Positions 36,035 through 45,753 of a stretch of 64,000 nt of DNA are shown in pieces (position 1 is the stretch's first letter; each line of letters starts with the position of its first letter). The position numbers and the translations under genes are program-made. The stretch covers positions 3,640,001 to 3,704,000 of the forward strand of contig NZ_CP162142.1 in assembly GCF_040833965.1 (NCBI RefSeq), in the 5' to 3' direction. The notes under the pieces are model-generated. The model saw only the letters and a list, made by a program, of their open reading frames with translations. It was not told where the DNA came from and searched no databases. Source of the stretch: Leptospira sp. WS39.C2. GTDB lineage: Bacteria > Spirochaetota > Leptospiria > Leptospirales > Leptospiraceae.

Positions 36035-37681
36035 TCAACTGATTTCATCACCTTCATTCGCATACACAATCCTCTGTAATACATCTTTTGCAGAGGATAA
36101 TGTTTCTGCAACGCGGATGTGATTGTACAATCTTGTGATTTCAAAGATTTTTTTTACCGAATCACGAATGTTTGTCACTACAAGTTCTCCACCCCTCCTC
36201 CGCAACCAACCGACAATTTGGATCACCATACCAATCGCTGAAGAATCGATATGTGAGGTATGGGAAAAATCAAAAATCATATAACGAAAACCTTCGGCTA
36301 TTTTTTGTTCGATCAATTGTTTGATTTCGGGGCATTTGTATAAGTCAATATCTCCCACAGTATGGTATTCAAAAATTTGATTATGAACCACAACATCTTT
36401 CAGATCTATTTTATCAGGTCCTTTTGATAAAATCTGTGAATTCATGAATAGATGTTTGTGTAAGTCATCTGATTTGGTGAGCATTTTCGATTCTAAAACA
36501 GACAAACGATTGAGTAAAGAACCAAGTGCATTGGGAGCAAAATGTAAATTGTTGCGAATGTCTTGGATCAGACCAAATAACATTGTTTTGGCATCTTCGG
36601 TTTGGCCCCGTTTCACAAATTCAGTGATTTCTTTAATTCCCAAACTTGCATTGGCAATTAAGATTTCCACTAGAACATCAGGGTCTTGTTTGCCACGGTT
36701 TTTACCACGTTCAAAGGAAAAAGATTCCTTCACCGATTCTAAAACATTTTGATTTAACAAATTATAATAAGAAACATTCACATTGCAGAAGGGTGTGTCA
36801 GCCTTGTGAATACGATCATCAATTTCCAATCGTAATACTAAATTGCGAAGGTCGTCGGCCCGTAAATCACCTAATTGTAGATTGATTTTTTGACGAGATA
36901 TCGTTTTTGAATCTCCTAAAAATTCATCAAACTCTTCTAAAACTTGGTGAGTGGTTTCCGACAAAACTTGTTTCAAACGAATACCAGGTGCAAACTCTAG
37001 TTCCACATCGATAGCCTGTGCATACAAGGCTCCAATATCTCCAAACTCTTCAAAAAAAATATCAGAAGCAGTCTCTGGATTATCGATATAATGAAAATTC
37101 CCACCACCAGCTTTTGCGATCCCAACTAACATCTCTTCATTAAAATCATTTCCTACACCAATGGTTGTGGTTGATATACCCAGCGCCAAATGATCACTTG
37201 CAATAGTCACTAATGCTTCTTTTTCCTTGATCCCAGAAGTTGGATTGCCATCTGTCAAAAGGATCACTCTTTTGTATGCATTGGGAATTTTGGATTGGCT
37301 TAAGCTTTTTAATGCAGACAACCATCCTCCACTTAAATTGGTAGAAGTTGCCACTTGGATATTACGAATTTTATCAGTTACAGAAACTTTCTCTGTTAGG
37401 TGAGTAACTGATTGGATGAGTTGTACATCGGAAGAATAGGCGATAACGGATACAGCATCATGTCTTGTTAACCAATTCACTAGGGCACAGGAAGCATCAA
37501 TCACTGCTTCCATCTTTTCTCCCTTCATTGACCAACTTTTGTCAATGGCTAGTCCAATCACGAGTGGTTTCCTTTCCTCTACTTTTGGATTGGCAGGGGT
37601 ACGAAATCGCAACAAGAGATGGTTTTCTTGGATTTCCTTCTCTTGGATGATTGGGTATTCCAATTTTGCTTCTAAAAACAT
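36035..37681 (-). CDS. VWA domain fused to STAS domain
   Basis: 548 residues. A VWA domain (about 38-215) has the metal motif AIDKSWSMKG (D-x-S-x-S), the Thr in TSTNLSGG and the Asp in LLTDGNPTSG, so a full MIDAS. A middle beta-rich region (220-420) has the layout of VWA-associated domains in stress-response proteins. The C-terminal STAS domain (440-540) contains HIDSSAIGMV, whose Ser pair is the usual phosphorylation site of anti-anti-sigma factors. This fusion suggests a signalling protein of a partner-switch system with metal-dependent binding. No kinase or phosphatase gene is adjacent. There is no signal peptide. Confidence 0.82.
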   Translation of the reverse strand: MFLEAKLEYPIIQEKEIQENHLLLRFRTPANPKVEERKPLVIGLAIDKSWSMKGEKMEAVIDASCALVNWLTRHDAVSVIAYSSDVQLIQSVTHLTEKVSVTDKIRNIQVATSTNLSGGWLSALKSLSQSKIPNAYKRVILLTDGNPTSGIKEKEALVTIASDHLALGISTTTIGVGNDFNEEMLVGIAKAGGGNFHYIDNPETASDIFFEEFGDIGALYAQAIDVELEFAPGIRLKQVLSETTHQVLEEFDEFLGDSKTISRQKINLQLGDLRADDLRNLVLRLEIDDRIHKADTPFCNVNVSYYNLLNQNVLESVKESFSFERGKNRGKQDPDVLVEILIANASLGIKEITEFVKRGQTEDAKTMLFGLIQDIRNNLHFAPNALGSLLNRLSVLESKMLTKSDDLHKHLFMNSQILSKGPDKIDLKDVVVHNQIFEYHTVGDIDLYKCPEIKQLIEQKIAEGFRYMIFDFSHTSHIDSSAIGMVIQIVGWLRRRGGELVVTNIRDSVKKIFEITRLYNHIRVAETLSSAKDVLQRIVYANEGDEIS

Positions 37682-37756
37682 GACCCTAAAAGCAAATTCT
37701 GAATTAATGTTTTCGCAAGAACAATTTCAAAGAAACTGACAGGAAGGCAAACGACC

Positions 37757-38467
37757 ATGTACGGAAAAATTCATGAAATTTATTCATCTATTTCAGGAGA
37801 AGGAATCTCCCAAGGGATTCCCACTGTTTTTGTTCGTTTTGCTGGTTGTAGCTTACGTTGTGGAAAAACAGATACAAAACAACTTTGGTGTGATACACCC
37901 TATGCACTTGGACCAAACCAAGGGGAATCAAAAAGCTTTGAGGCTATCATTAAAGAAATTGAGGGTCTAGATAAAGACCATGGTTTCCAAATTTTACTGA
38001 CAGGTGGAGAACCTCTCGAGGGGAAAAACCGTGAAGTTTCAACTTCCATTGCCCAACATATTTTTACATACCGCACTCGAGAGGGAAAACCTTACCCCGC
38101 TCCACGTGTAGAAACAAACGGGAGCGAAAAAATCACTCTCGATTCATTTTTCATTTTCACAATGGATTACAAACTTCCTGGTTCTGGTATGGAAAATCGG
38201 ATGGATCTAGAAAATTTCCAGATCTTAGAAAAGAGACATAATTCACTTGACGAAATTAAGTTCGTTGTGCGAGATAGAATCGACTTTGAGAGAAGTATCG
38301 AAGTCATTCGCGAACAAAAAATACAGACAAATATATTGTATTCGCCAGTCCACGGTGAAGTGGACGCCAAAGAACTAGTTGAATGGATCAAAATAGACAA
38401 CCCACCTAAGTGTCGTTTGTCGCTTCAAATTCATAAAGTGCTTTGGGGAAATCAGAAAGGAGTTTGA
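37757..38467 (+). CDS. queE: 7-carboxy-7-deazaguanine synthase
   Basis: 236 residues. ATG at 37757 follows an AGGAAGG site. The start is [19 protein letters not shown], the QueE N-terminus, and GGEPL appears near 94. The radical SAM cysteines are C-x3-C-x9-C (CSLRC, then LWCDT), instead of the more usual C-x3-C-x2-C or C-x14-C-x2-C spacings. The enzyme forms the 7-deazaguanine ring from CPH4 on the way to queuosine or deazaguanine DNA modification. The stop codon overlaps the start of the helicase gene (TGATG). Confidence 0.88.
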   Translation: MYGKIHEIYSSISGEGISQGIPTVFVRFAGCSLRCGKTDTKQLWCDTPYALGPNQGESKSFEAIIKEIEGLDKDHGFQILLTGGEPLEGKNREVSTSIAQHIFTYRTREGKPYPAPRVETNGSEKITLDSFFIFTMDYKLPGSGMENRMDLENFQILEKRHNSLDEIKFVVRDRIDFERSIEVIREQKIQTNILYSPVHGEVDAKELVEWIKIDNPPKCRLSLQIHKVLWGNQKGV

Positions 38468-41310
38468 TGGATATCCCAACTCAATTAAGTTTAGATTTTG
38501 AAACAAATGTTGAACCAAAACAATCGAAAGAGTATGGGTTTCTAATCGACGAACCAGAGTTAGGTCTCGCAAAAGTTACAAAAGAAACATCCACAACTGT
38601 TGAATTGTTCTTTGAATCCAAAGAAATCTTTCGAACTGTCAATAAATCCAATCGTAATTTACATTTTTTAAACCAATACCCTGAATCTCTTCGTGTTTGG
38701 GAAGAATTTCCGAAATCGATGGACCTTGCTCTCACTGCAAGCCAACTCAAACTCACCTATAATTTTAATAAGTTATCTTCCCTCTCAAACTCCAGAACAC
38801 GATTACTTCCCCACCAGATAGAATCAACTTTCATCGTCGCAAATAGTTTAAAACCAAGATTCATTTTAGCGGACGAAGTAGGGCTTGGAAAAACGATTGA
38901 AGCAGGTCTTGCAGTCAAAGAACTAATGTTTCGTCGCGGCCTGAAACGAGTGTTAGTTGTAGCTCCATCTCCTCTTCTTGTCCAGTGGCAACAAGAGATG
39001 AAAAACAAATTCAACGAAGAATTTGCGATCGTTCGACGCCGAAATTTTGTAACAAACGGACCGGATCATTGGAGAAATTTTAATAAAATCATTACATCCA
39101 TTGACTTTATCAAAAACCCAAGATATGCCGAAGAAATTTTAGGAACCAAGTGGGACATCGTTGTTTTTGATGAGGCGCATAGACTCCGAAGGGATTATTC
39201 TAAAATCACACGTGGGTATCTTTTTGCAGAAAAAATTGCTCGTAAAACCGAATGTTTACTCCTGCTTACAGCAACACCTTTCCGTGGAAAATTAGAAGAA
39301 TTATTTTATCTCTTACATTTAGTGGATCCCAATATTTTAGGACCATACCATACTTTTATCAATGATTATGTAGTAGGGCAAAAAGGGGACTTAAAGGAAA
39401 AAATTTCCAAGGTTTTACTCCGTCGTCGTAAAGTGGAAGTTGGTGGATTCACAAAAAGATTCGCGAAAACTGTTCGGATTGATTTATCCCCCATTGAACG
39501 CGCGTTTTACGATGAGACAACAGACTATGTCAAACGCGAATACAATATGGCAATGGGTACAAAAAACCGAGCCATAGGATTTGTGATGGTCGTATTCCAA
39601 AAATTACTCGATTCCTCTGTCATTGCCTTACTCTCCGCTCTTCAAAAACGAAAGTTCATGTTGGAATCCAAATTCCATTATATGAAGGAACATGAAACCA
39701 ATTTGGATGATTGGGATCTGGATGAAACAGAAGGTGTAGAAGATTTTATTACCGAACTTGAAGACGAAGAAATGTCTAGTTTCCAAAGGATCAAACGTGA
39801 ATTATTTACACTCAATCGATTGATTCACTTGGGAAAACAAATCAAAGAAGATAAAAAAACTCAGAAACTAAGAGAAACTCTCTATCGATTGAAAAAAGAA
39901 GGTCATAAAAAGTTTATCATCTTCACTCAATTTCGTACAACACAAGATCACTTACAATCTGTGTTAGAACCAGACTTTAAAGTTTCTCCTTTCCATGGTT
40001 CATTAAGTATGGATGAAAAAGAAGTCGCTATTCAAAAATTCAAAGAAGATTATGAGATTCTTATTTGTACAGAAGCAGGTGGAGAAGGCCGTAATTTACA
40101 ATTTGCCAATATTCTTTTTAATTATGATCTTCCTTGGAGTCCTCTAAAGATTGAACAGAGAATCGGTAGGATCCACCGTTTCGGTCAAAAAGACAATGTA
40201 TATATCTTTAATTTTGCCTCCAAAGACACTGTTGCCGAAAGAATCTTAGAAGTATTAACCAATAAAATCCGTTTGTTTGAAGAATCCATTGGTGCATCAG
40301 ATGATTTACTCGGTACCATCGAAGAAGAATTAGATTTTAATTCTAGTTTAATGAAGTTCATCACAGGAACCAAAACTAAAGAAGAATTAGAAACAGAATT
40401 TGACCTTCGTATCCAAGTGGCTCAAAAAGGTTTTGAAAAACTAAATGCTCTCGTGACCCCAAAGGTTTTGGATTTTAATTTAAAAGACTATTACGACCAC
40501 ACACTCGAAGAGAGAGAATGGAACAATAGCCATTTAGAAGAAGTTGTTTCAGAAGGTAGCAAATTCTTCCAAAACCAACTCCCGGGTTCATTAACTGCAG
40601 TAAGCAAAGGTTCCTATGAATATAAAAACACTGATGGCAAGGTAAAAAAAGCAACATTTGATTCGGACTTGGCACTTACAAACGATTCACTAGAATTTAT
40701 GGCTTTTGGTCACCCATTCGTAGAAAAGGTAACGGAACTTTTAACACAAAGTAATGTTGGTCGTAAAAAGAAATACTTATACTCAAAAGATTTAGGGCAA
40801 AAAATTCTTTTTGTTTTCCAAGTGGAGTTTGATTTTTCACTCAAAAGGAAAGATCTTTTTTTCATCGAATATGATGTAAAGAAAAAGAAGTCCATAGTTC
40901 TCACTGACAAACCAAAAGAATGGATCGAAGGAAAAACATATATCCCTGAAAAGGAAATTCCTCTTTCGAAACTCGAAGAAGCTTTCATCCAATGTTATCC
41001 TATTGTAGAATCGGAAGCAGAAATCAAAAAAGAAATTTTACAAAAAGAAACTTTATCAATATTCCAAAAAGAAGAATACAAAGTGGAACTTTCTCACCAA
41101 AAAACGATTCGCCAATTGGAAGAGAAATTAATGCGCCAAGAAGCTGCTTATAAATGGGACAACCGTCCTGAAAAAAAAGCAGTCCTTCATAAAACAATGA
41201 AAGAAATCCAAAGAGCAAAAGATGAGTTTTCTGTGGAGATGCGTAAAATTAAGAACGGTGCCAAAATTTTCCACAGAATCCAACTCTTCCAAACATATAT
41301 TAGCATTTAA
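38467..41310 (+). CDS. SNF2-type superfamily 2 helicase
   Basis: 947 residues from ATG 38467, which overlaps the queE stop. Helicase motifs in order: [20 protein letters not shown] (motif I) near 137-156, [12 protein letters not shown] (Ia) near 172-183, [11 protein letters not shown] (II, DEAH) near 235, LLTATPFRG (III) near 268, then C-terminal FIITQF-type, [10 protein letters not shown] (V) near 540 and [11 protein letters not shown] (VI) near 563. The pattern is RapA/SNF2-like ([12 protein letters not shown]). A long charged C-terminal part follows with a coiled coil at the end. No methyltransferase, nuclease or other defence partner is visible nearby. Function is unknown; coupling to queE is the main clue. 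Confidence 0.88.
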   Translation: MDIPTQLSLDFETNVEPKQSKEYGFLIDEPELGLAKVTKETSTTVELFFESKEIFRTVNKSNRNLHFLNQYPESLRVWEEFPKSMDLALTASQLKLTYNFNKLSSLSNSRTRLLPHQIESTFIVANSLKPRFILADEVGLGKTIEAGLAVKELMFRRGLKRVLVVAPSPLLVQWQQEMKNKFNEEFAIVRRRNFVTNGPDHWRNFNKIITSIDFIKNPRYAEEILGTKWDIVVFDEAHRLRRDYSKITRGYLFAEKIARKTECLLLLTATPFRGKLEELFYLLHLVDPNILGPYHTFINDYVVGQKGDLKEKISKVLLRRRKVEVGGFTKRFAKTVRIDLSPIERAFYDETTDYVKREYNMAMGTKNRAIGFVMVVFQKLLDSSVIALLSALQKRKFMLESKFHYMKEHETNLDDWDLDETEGVEDFITELEDEEMSSFQRIKRELFTLNRLIHLGKQIKEDKKTQKLRETLYRLKKEGHKKFIIFTQFRTTQDHLQSVLEPDFKVSPFHGSLSMDEKEVAIQKFKEDYEILICTEAGGEGRNLQFANILFNYDLPWSPLKIEQRIGRIHRFGQKDNVYIFNFASKDTVAERILEVLTNKIRLFEESIGASDDLLGTIEEELDFNSSLMKFITGTKTKEELETEFDLRIQVAQKGFEKLNALVTPKVLDFNLKDYYDHTLEEREWNNSHLEEVVSEGSKFFQNQLPGSLTAVSKGSYEYKNTDGKVKKATFDSDLALTNDSLEFMAFGHPFVEKVTELLTQSNVGRKKKYLYSKDLGQKILFVFQVEFDFSLKRKDLFFIEYDVKKKKSIVLTDKPKEWIEGKTYIPEKEIPLSKLEEAFIQCYPIVESEAEIKKEILQKETLSIFQKEEYKVELSHQKTIRQLEEKLMRQEAAYKWDNRPEKKAVLHKTMKEIQRAKDEFSVEMRKIKNGAKIFHRIQLFQTYISI

Positions 41311-41349
41311 ATTCATTTACAAAGAGATTCAAAAGAGAAAAATTTGGGA

Positions 41350-42609
41350 ATGTCTCTTCCCAAAATTGCCTTTTGGAAACAAATTCTCATCTCTTTAGTG
41401 TTAGGTTTAGGTTTAGGGATCACCTTAAATTCTGAAACTGGTTTGGTATCGAGTGAATCGATAAAACCTTATTTACAATGGTTAAAACTACCTGGTGATA
41501 TTTTTTTAAATTTACTACAGATGATTATGATTCCACTTGTAATCGTTTCGATTGCCTTAGGAGTCTCAAGTTTAAAAAACTTAAAAGACTTATGGAATTT
41601 AGGAAGTAAAACCCTTCTTTATTTTACATTTACAACTTTAGTCTCCGTTAGTATTGGCATTCTGCTTACAACCGCATCAAAACCAGGAATTCAAATCCAA
41701 TCCGAAATCCAAAACAAAACGATCACAAATTCTATTCCAACACTTGATTCCAAAAAAACAGAGGAATCGATTCCTGAGGTCATATCAAATATTATACCGA
41801 AAAATATTGTTAATGTTTGGTCCAAACAACAAATGTTATCAATTGTATTTTTAGGAATGATCCTTGGTATCTTCTTTTTAACATCAAAAGAATCAGGAAC
41901 AGCTTTAAAAGCCTTCTGTCATTCCTTAGAAAGTTTTTGTTTATGGGTTGTTTCTATTGCAATGAAACTGGCACCGTTGGCTGTATTAGGACTTATGAGT
42001 TATGCGATGGTTCAAATTGGTTTTTCACTTGTGTTTGGACTTTTGACTTATATCCTTACGGTTCTTACAGGATTATTTTGCATTCTATTGTTTTATAGTT
42101 TACTCGTGTTCTTTTTTACCAAACAAAACCCTTTCCGCTTTTTCAATTTAATACGTGAAATTCCAATTTTGGGTTTTTCCACATCAAGTTCTAGCTCTGT
42201 TTTGCCTTATTCTTTAAAAGTAGCTAAAGAGAAACTGAAGCTAAAAGAAACAGTTGCCGATTTTGTTTTGCCATTGGGTGCCACAATCAATATGGATGGG
42301 ACAGCCCTTTACCAAGCAGTTGCTACTGTCTTCCTAAGCCAAGTGTACCAAATTGAATTAAGTTCATTAGATTTGTTTTTGTTAGTTGGAACCGTAACTG
42401 CTGCATCTATTGGAACCGCGGCAACACCGGGAGTTGGACTCGTGATTTTATCCTCTATCCTATATACCTTCCATATTCCCATTGAAGGAATCACAATTCT
42501 TTTTGGTGTTGACCGCTTTTTGGATATGTGCAGAACTTCAGTAAATCTGACCGGCGATCTATCGTGCGCTTATATCATGGACCATATCTGGAAGGAAGAA
42601 AAACAATGA
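41350..42609 (+). CDS. dicarboxylate/amino acid:cation symporter
   Basis: 419 residues from ATG 41350 (a TTG at 41344 is an alternative). Eight membrane spans are typical of the DAACS (GltP/DctA) family. The binding signatures are present: MIMIPLVIVSIALGV in TM3, the serine-rich re-entrant loop FSTSSSSSVLPYS near 279-291, and LGATINMDGTALY near 311-323, with the NMDGT motif. It takes up C4-dicarboxylates or acidic amino acids with Na+ or H+. It ends with an ATGA overlap into the SGNH-type lipoprotein gene. Confidence 0.93.
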   Translation: MSLPKIAFWKQILISLVLGLGLGITLNSETGLVSSESIKPYLQWLKLPGDIFLNLLQMIMIPLVIVSIALGVSSLKNLKDLWNLGSKTLLYFTFTTLVSVSIGILLTTASKPGIQIQSEIQNKTITNSIPTLDSKKTEESIPEVISNIIPKNIVNVWSKQQMLSIVFLGMILGIFFLTSKESGTALKAFCHSLESFCLWVVSIAMKLAPLAVLGLMSYAMVQIGFSLVFGLLTYILTVLTGLFCILLFYSLLVFFFTKQNPFRFFNLIREIPILGFSTSSSSSVLPYSLKVAKEKLKLKETVADFVLPLGATINMDGTALYQAVATVFLSQVYQIELSSLDLFLLVGTVTAASIGTAATPGVGLVILSSILYTFHIPIEGITILFGVDRFLDMCRTSVNLTGDLSCAYIMDHIWKEEKQ

Positions 42610-43460
42610 TGAAAAAATTTCGCTTCATACTATTGATAGGGGTATCTCTCCTACTCATTCACTGTGACAAAAAAAAAGATCCAATCAATGATTTTGAATC
42701 AAATTTACTTTGTACTTCCTTTGCTATTTGTAATGGCGAAACACCTGCTAAAACAGGAATTATTGGAGACAGTTGGACTGATATTTTACTAGGTTTTCCA
42801 CTTGTTGAAACTTTAAGGCCACAATTAGAAAATCGTTTCAATTACAAATTTGCTGGTGCCACTCTTGGAGGAAAAACATTACAGCAAGTAGTGAGCCAAG
42901 GGTTACAATTCCAAGTCATCGACCAAGGTGGCGCTGATATGAAAGTTGTCATCCTTTCATTAGGTGGTAACGATATCCAAGCCAATTTGAATGAATACAT
43001 TGGAAATGTAAATGCTGTCCAAGCACAACGATTTGCTACAATCAAAGCCAACCTAAAACAACTAATCATAACTGGTAATGCTTATAAGATGGCACGTTTT
43101 GGTGGCCCTCCAATCAAATGGATCATTCATGGTTACGATTATCCAAATCCATATATGCCTGCTGTAATTGCAGGTTCAGATGAAGGTTGTAAAACCAAAT
43201 TTGATCGAATTGGTTTAATCGTTCCAGATGCAGCCGTATTCACTTCAACACAGCTGGATGCATTCAACAATTTACTAGTAGAAATTACTAGAGAAGAACC
43301 ATCACTCATTTACGTTGATTTGCGAAATACTTTAGGTGGAAAACCAAACTCTAGAGCAGATTTAATGTTGGATTGTATCCATGCAAATAACTTAGGTTAT
43401 ACATTACTTGGTGATAAGTTAGCTAGATTGATTTACCCAATCACTAATATAGGATTCTAA
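42606..43460 (+). CDS. SGNH-type hydrolase lipoprotein
   Basis: 284 residues from ATG 42606 (ATGA overlap). The signal peptide ends LLIHC near residue 18. SGNH blocks: GIIGDSWTD near 53 (nucleophile Ser), SLGGNDIQ near 120 (Gly/Asn oxyanion hole), and DCIHANNLGY near 264 (Asp/His pair). These enzymes cleave esters or acyl groups on lipids or sugars. It is probably on the periplasmic or outer-membrane side. The next gene, 2 bases downstream, codes for a barrel-like protein, so the pair may act together at the surface (inference). Confidence 0.85.
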   Translation: MMKKFRFILLIGVSLLLIHCDKKKDPINDFESNLLCTSFAICNGETPAKTGIIGDSWTDILLGFPLVETLRPQLENRFNYKFAGATLGGKTLQQVVSQGLQFQVIDQGGADMKVVILSLGGNDIQANLNEYIGNVNAVQAQRFATIKANLKQLIITGNAYKMARFGGPPIKWIIHGYDYPNPYMPAVIAGSDEGCKTKFDRIGLIVPDAAVFTSTQLDAFNNLLVEITREEPSLIYVDLRNTLGGKPNSRADLMLDCIHANNLGYTLLGDKLARLIYPITNIGF

Positions 43461-43462
43461 CA

Positions 43463-44275
43463 ATGAAACATACGTATTTAATTTTTATTTTATTTTTCTC
43501 TTTTGCTTCGAGTATCTATTCTCAATACAATAACAAAGGATTTGCCCATCCTTTACAAATAGAACCAGTGGCTGTTTATTCAAAAGTCAGAGGGAATTTA
43601 AGTTATTGGGATAAAGATTTCAATCAAGTAAAAGAAATTAACAAAAACGTAAGCTTCGAAGGCGAATACAAGTTTAGCGAATCTTTTTCTGTCATTTCTT
43701 CTGTTGGTAGGACTGAGTATTCACAAACTGATACAACAAAAGAAGTTACTTGGGATCGCTATAATTTTGGTCTCAAATATGGCAAAATCATTGAAACAGG
43801 AAGTTCTCAATTCTTAATTGGAGGTGGTCTTCGTGTTTATGATAAAAAACGAAATTCATTATTCCGAGAATATGAGAATCCAGATTATTATTTAATCCGT
43901 CCGAATTTTGGATTAGGTTATAAATACGGAATCTTTCAAATTATGACAGAGTTCCGATTCCAAACGGAAACAAACAAACACGGTAGAGAATCAAAATTAG
44001 AAGAATTCAAACGATATTACCAAGTGGGCATTGCTCCCAGTTTTGCCATTGCAGACTCTGTTCGGATTTTTACCGAACTAGAATACAGAGAACCTATTGA
44101 TAAAACTGCTGATAAAAATCTTCGTTATTTTAATTTTTTCCCCGGTATTTCCATGAACACGGAAAGTTTTGGTACATTTAGTTTTAGTTTAATGTTCGGT
44201 GTATTACCAAAAGCTGACAATGCTATGGATCGTGGGCTCCGGTTTTCGTATTTTTACTTTTTTGACACCAACTAA
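43463..44275 (+). CDS. outer-membrane beta-barrel-like protein
   Basis: 270 residues. A signal peptide (ILFFSFASSIYSQ) precedes a mature part made of alternating polar/hydrophobic strands rich in Tyr, Phe and Arg (KFSESFSVISSVGRTEYS, YNFGLKYGKI, FGTFSFSLMFGVLP), as in small outer-membrane barrels of some 10-12 strands. The end (RFSYFYFFDTN) is not the usual terminal Phe. No family is recognised. It lies 2 bases after the SGNH-type lipoprotein gene and 6 bases before the TRL-like gene. Confidence 0.7.
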   Translation: MKHTYLIFILFFSFASSIYSQYNNKGFAHPLQIEPVAVYSKVRGNLSYWDKDFNQVKEINKNVSFEGEYKFSESFSVISSVGRTEYSQTDTTKEVTWDRYNFGLKYGKIIETGSSQFLIGGGLRVYDKKRNSLFREYENPDYYLIRPNFGLGYKYGIFQIMTEFRFQTETNKHGRESKLEEFKRYYQVGIAPSFAIADSVRIFTELEYREPIDKTADKNLRYFNFFPGISMNTESFGTFSFSLMFGVLPKADNAMDRGLRFSYFYFFDTN

Positions 44276-44281
44276 TTTGGT

Positions 44282-44599
44282 ATGAAGTGGATCCTTTGTT
44301 TTGGATGGGTTTTCTTTTTGGCGAACTGCCTCAGTTACCAAATTGGAAATCCTTCCTTCACGTTGTTTCAAAACAAAGGCCAATCGGGATGGTACTCACC
44401 AGGTAAAATTCCAAGTCATGGAGATACATTTGTGGAATCTTGTACTACAAATTATTTTGGACTTGTGAGTGTAGGAAACGCAAGTTATGATTGGGTTACC
44501 AAAAAAACACGTTTCAAAGAAATCCACAGTGTAGATCATTTTTACAAAAACCAATATTTCTTTTTCCAAGAACTTTGTTTGCGGGTCACAGGAATATGA
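44282..44599 (+). CDS. TRL-like lipoprotein
   Basis: 105 residues. Lipobox FFLANC near residue 16. Then GKIPSHGDTFVESCTTNYFGLVSVGNASYDWV, the TRL-like core broken over about residues 40-72, and LCLRVTG at the end. It is more diverged than the 19 kb copies: the GPRG/GTQG start of the mature part is absent. It overlaps the next small gene by ATGA. Function unknown. Confidence 0.68.
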   Translation: MKWILCFGWVFFLANCLSYQIGNPSFTLFQNKGQSGWYSPGKIPSHGDTFVESCTTNYFGLVSVGNASYDWVTKKTRFKEIHSVDHFYKNQYFFFQELCLRVTGI

Positions 44600-44841
44600 A
44601 CCAGAATATTGATTCATTAAAAGAATTTTCTAAAAAATTAAAGAGTGGTTTGATTTACGAAGAAATCGAATCTAAATTAAAAGAATTTCATTCTAAAAAA
44701 AATACCAAACATAACAAATCGTTAGATACACTTGCTCTGAAAATTCAGAAGAAAGAAGAACAAATTGAAAAACTTTATGATGATATCATCCTCCTACAAA
44801 ACAAACTGTCCCAACTCTTGGACAAAGAACTCCAAAAATAA
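44596..44841 (+). CDS. 81-residue coiled-coil protein
   Basis: ATG 44596 overlaps the TRL-like gene stop. The product is almost all helix, with a heptad pattern from residue 41 onward (LALKIQKKEEQIEKLYDDI) and lysine/glutamate-rich. It has no signal peptide, so it is probably cytoplasmic. No family is recognised. Its 3' end overlaps the frame of the following TRL-like gene, if that starts at 44765. Confidence 0.6.
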   Translation: MNQNIDSLKEFSKKLKSGLIYEEIESKLKEFHSKKNTKHNKSLDTLALKIQKKEEQIEKLYDDIILLQNKLSQLLDKELQK

Positions 44842-45193
44842 TTCCTACCCTCAAAACTTAAACCAATCCAAACGAAGGTTCAAACCTTCCTTCCGCTTCC
44901 TTTTGATTTTTACGCTTTTATTTTTATCTCTGGATTGTGCCAGTTCTGGATATGGAACCCAAGGCATTCTTTATGAAAACCAAAGGATTTCTTTGATGGA
45001 AACAGGAGTTTCTGCTTCAAAAGAGGGTTTTTCCTGTGCCAAATCCTATTTAGGTCTGATTGCCTTAGGAGATGCTTCCATAGAAGAGGCGCAAAAAAAG
45101 GGAAACATCAAAGAAATTACGTCCATTGAACTAGAAACGTATAATTTCCTCGGGATTTACGCAAAACTATGTACGGTAACAAAGGGAAATTAG
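44765..45193 (+). CDS. TRL-like lipoprotein
   Basis: 142 residues if it starts at ATG 44765, within the preceding gene; ATGs at 44777 and 44780 are alternatives. None leaves a normal short signal: the hydrophobic segment (FLLIFTLLFLSLDC) begins only near residue 45, and no ATG, GTG or TTG lies just ahead of it except one within the segment. The lipobox is LSLDC. Then comes SSGYGTQGILYENQ, YLGLIALGDASIEEAQKKG, and LCTVTKG at the end, the clear TRL-like pattern. The start may be non-standard. Confidence 0.72.
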   Translation: MKNFMMISSSYKTNCPNSWTKNSKNNSYPQNLNQSKRRFKPSFRFLLIFTLLFLSLDCASSGYGTQGILYENQRISLMETGVSASKEGFSCAKSYLGLIALGDASIEEAQKKGNIKEITSIELETYNFLGIYAKLCTVTKGN

Positions 45194-45214
45194 TCGAAAC
45201 TAAGTGTAGAGCTA

Positions 45215-45637
45215 ATGGTTATGTGGAAAAGAATCAGAATCCTATTTGTATTTGTTGTTTCTACTTTCCATTGTGTACCGGAACCCTCTCCTTCTCTCCT
45301 TGGAATTCTAATTTTACCTTTGGTGACCCAAACCTCATCAATCTTTACGATTGAATCCTCTACACCTGCAAATGGTGCTACGGGGGTGAGTCTCACACCA
45401 ACAATCACCATCATCATGACACAGGCAATTGAGCCGACGTCATTGAATACAAATATCACCTGCTCACCGTCCTGCCCGAGTCTTACTGGTGGTTCGTCGA
45501 ATAGAACCATTACCCTCACACCTACAAGTGCACTGACTTCTGGAATTACATATACCATCACACTCGGACAAAATATCCAATCTACCTTTGGACTTTTTTT
45601 AGGCACGAATACTAGTTTTAGTTTCACTACCTTATAA
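45215..45637 (+). CDS. lipoprotein with Ig-like (Big_5) domain
   Basis: 140 residues. Signal peptide ends STFHC near residue 20. The mature part is a single Ig-like domain of the Big_5/SbsA type: STPANGATGVSLTPTITI near 49-66, then TITLTPTSALTSGITYTITL near 98-117 (both broken), ending in SFTTL. Such domains occur on bacterial surface proteins. There are two Cys in TCSPSCP. ATG 45221 is an alternative start. It is the last gene of the run of small lipoproteins. Confidence 0.72.
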   Translation: MVMWKRIRILFVFVVSTFHCVPEPSPSLLGILILPLVTQTSSIFTIESSTPANGATGVSLTPTITIIMTQAIEPTSLNTNITCSPSCPSLTGGSSNRTITLTPTSALTSGITYTITLGQNIQSTFGLFLGTNTSFSFTTL

Positions 45638-45642
45638 ACAAA

Positions 45643-45667
45643 AAAGCCGACGATATTCGCCGGCTTT
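45643..45667. terminator. hairpin terminator after Ig-like lipoprotein gene
   Basis: AAAGCCG (45643-45649) pairs with CGGCTTT (45661-45667). An A-run comes before and Ts end the stem, so it can work in both directions between the convergent lipoprotein gene and hppA. Confidence 0.7.
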
Positions 45668-45753
45668 CACATGGATCCAATCGTTCTTTCGGAGATTGGA
45701 TGATCTAAAAATCTGTTCCTCTAGTTTAGAAATAGAAAATTTTTTTGATCGTA

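Noticed and set aside
41311..43460. Possible defence island around the SNF2-type helicase
   Set aside because: Neighbours are a symporter, an SGNH hydrolase, a VWA-STAS protein and queE; no nuclease, methyltransferase, TIR or other defence gene is visible.
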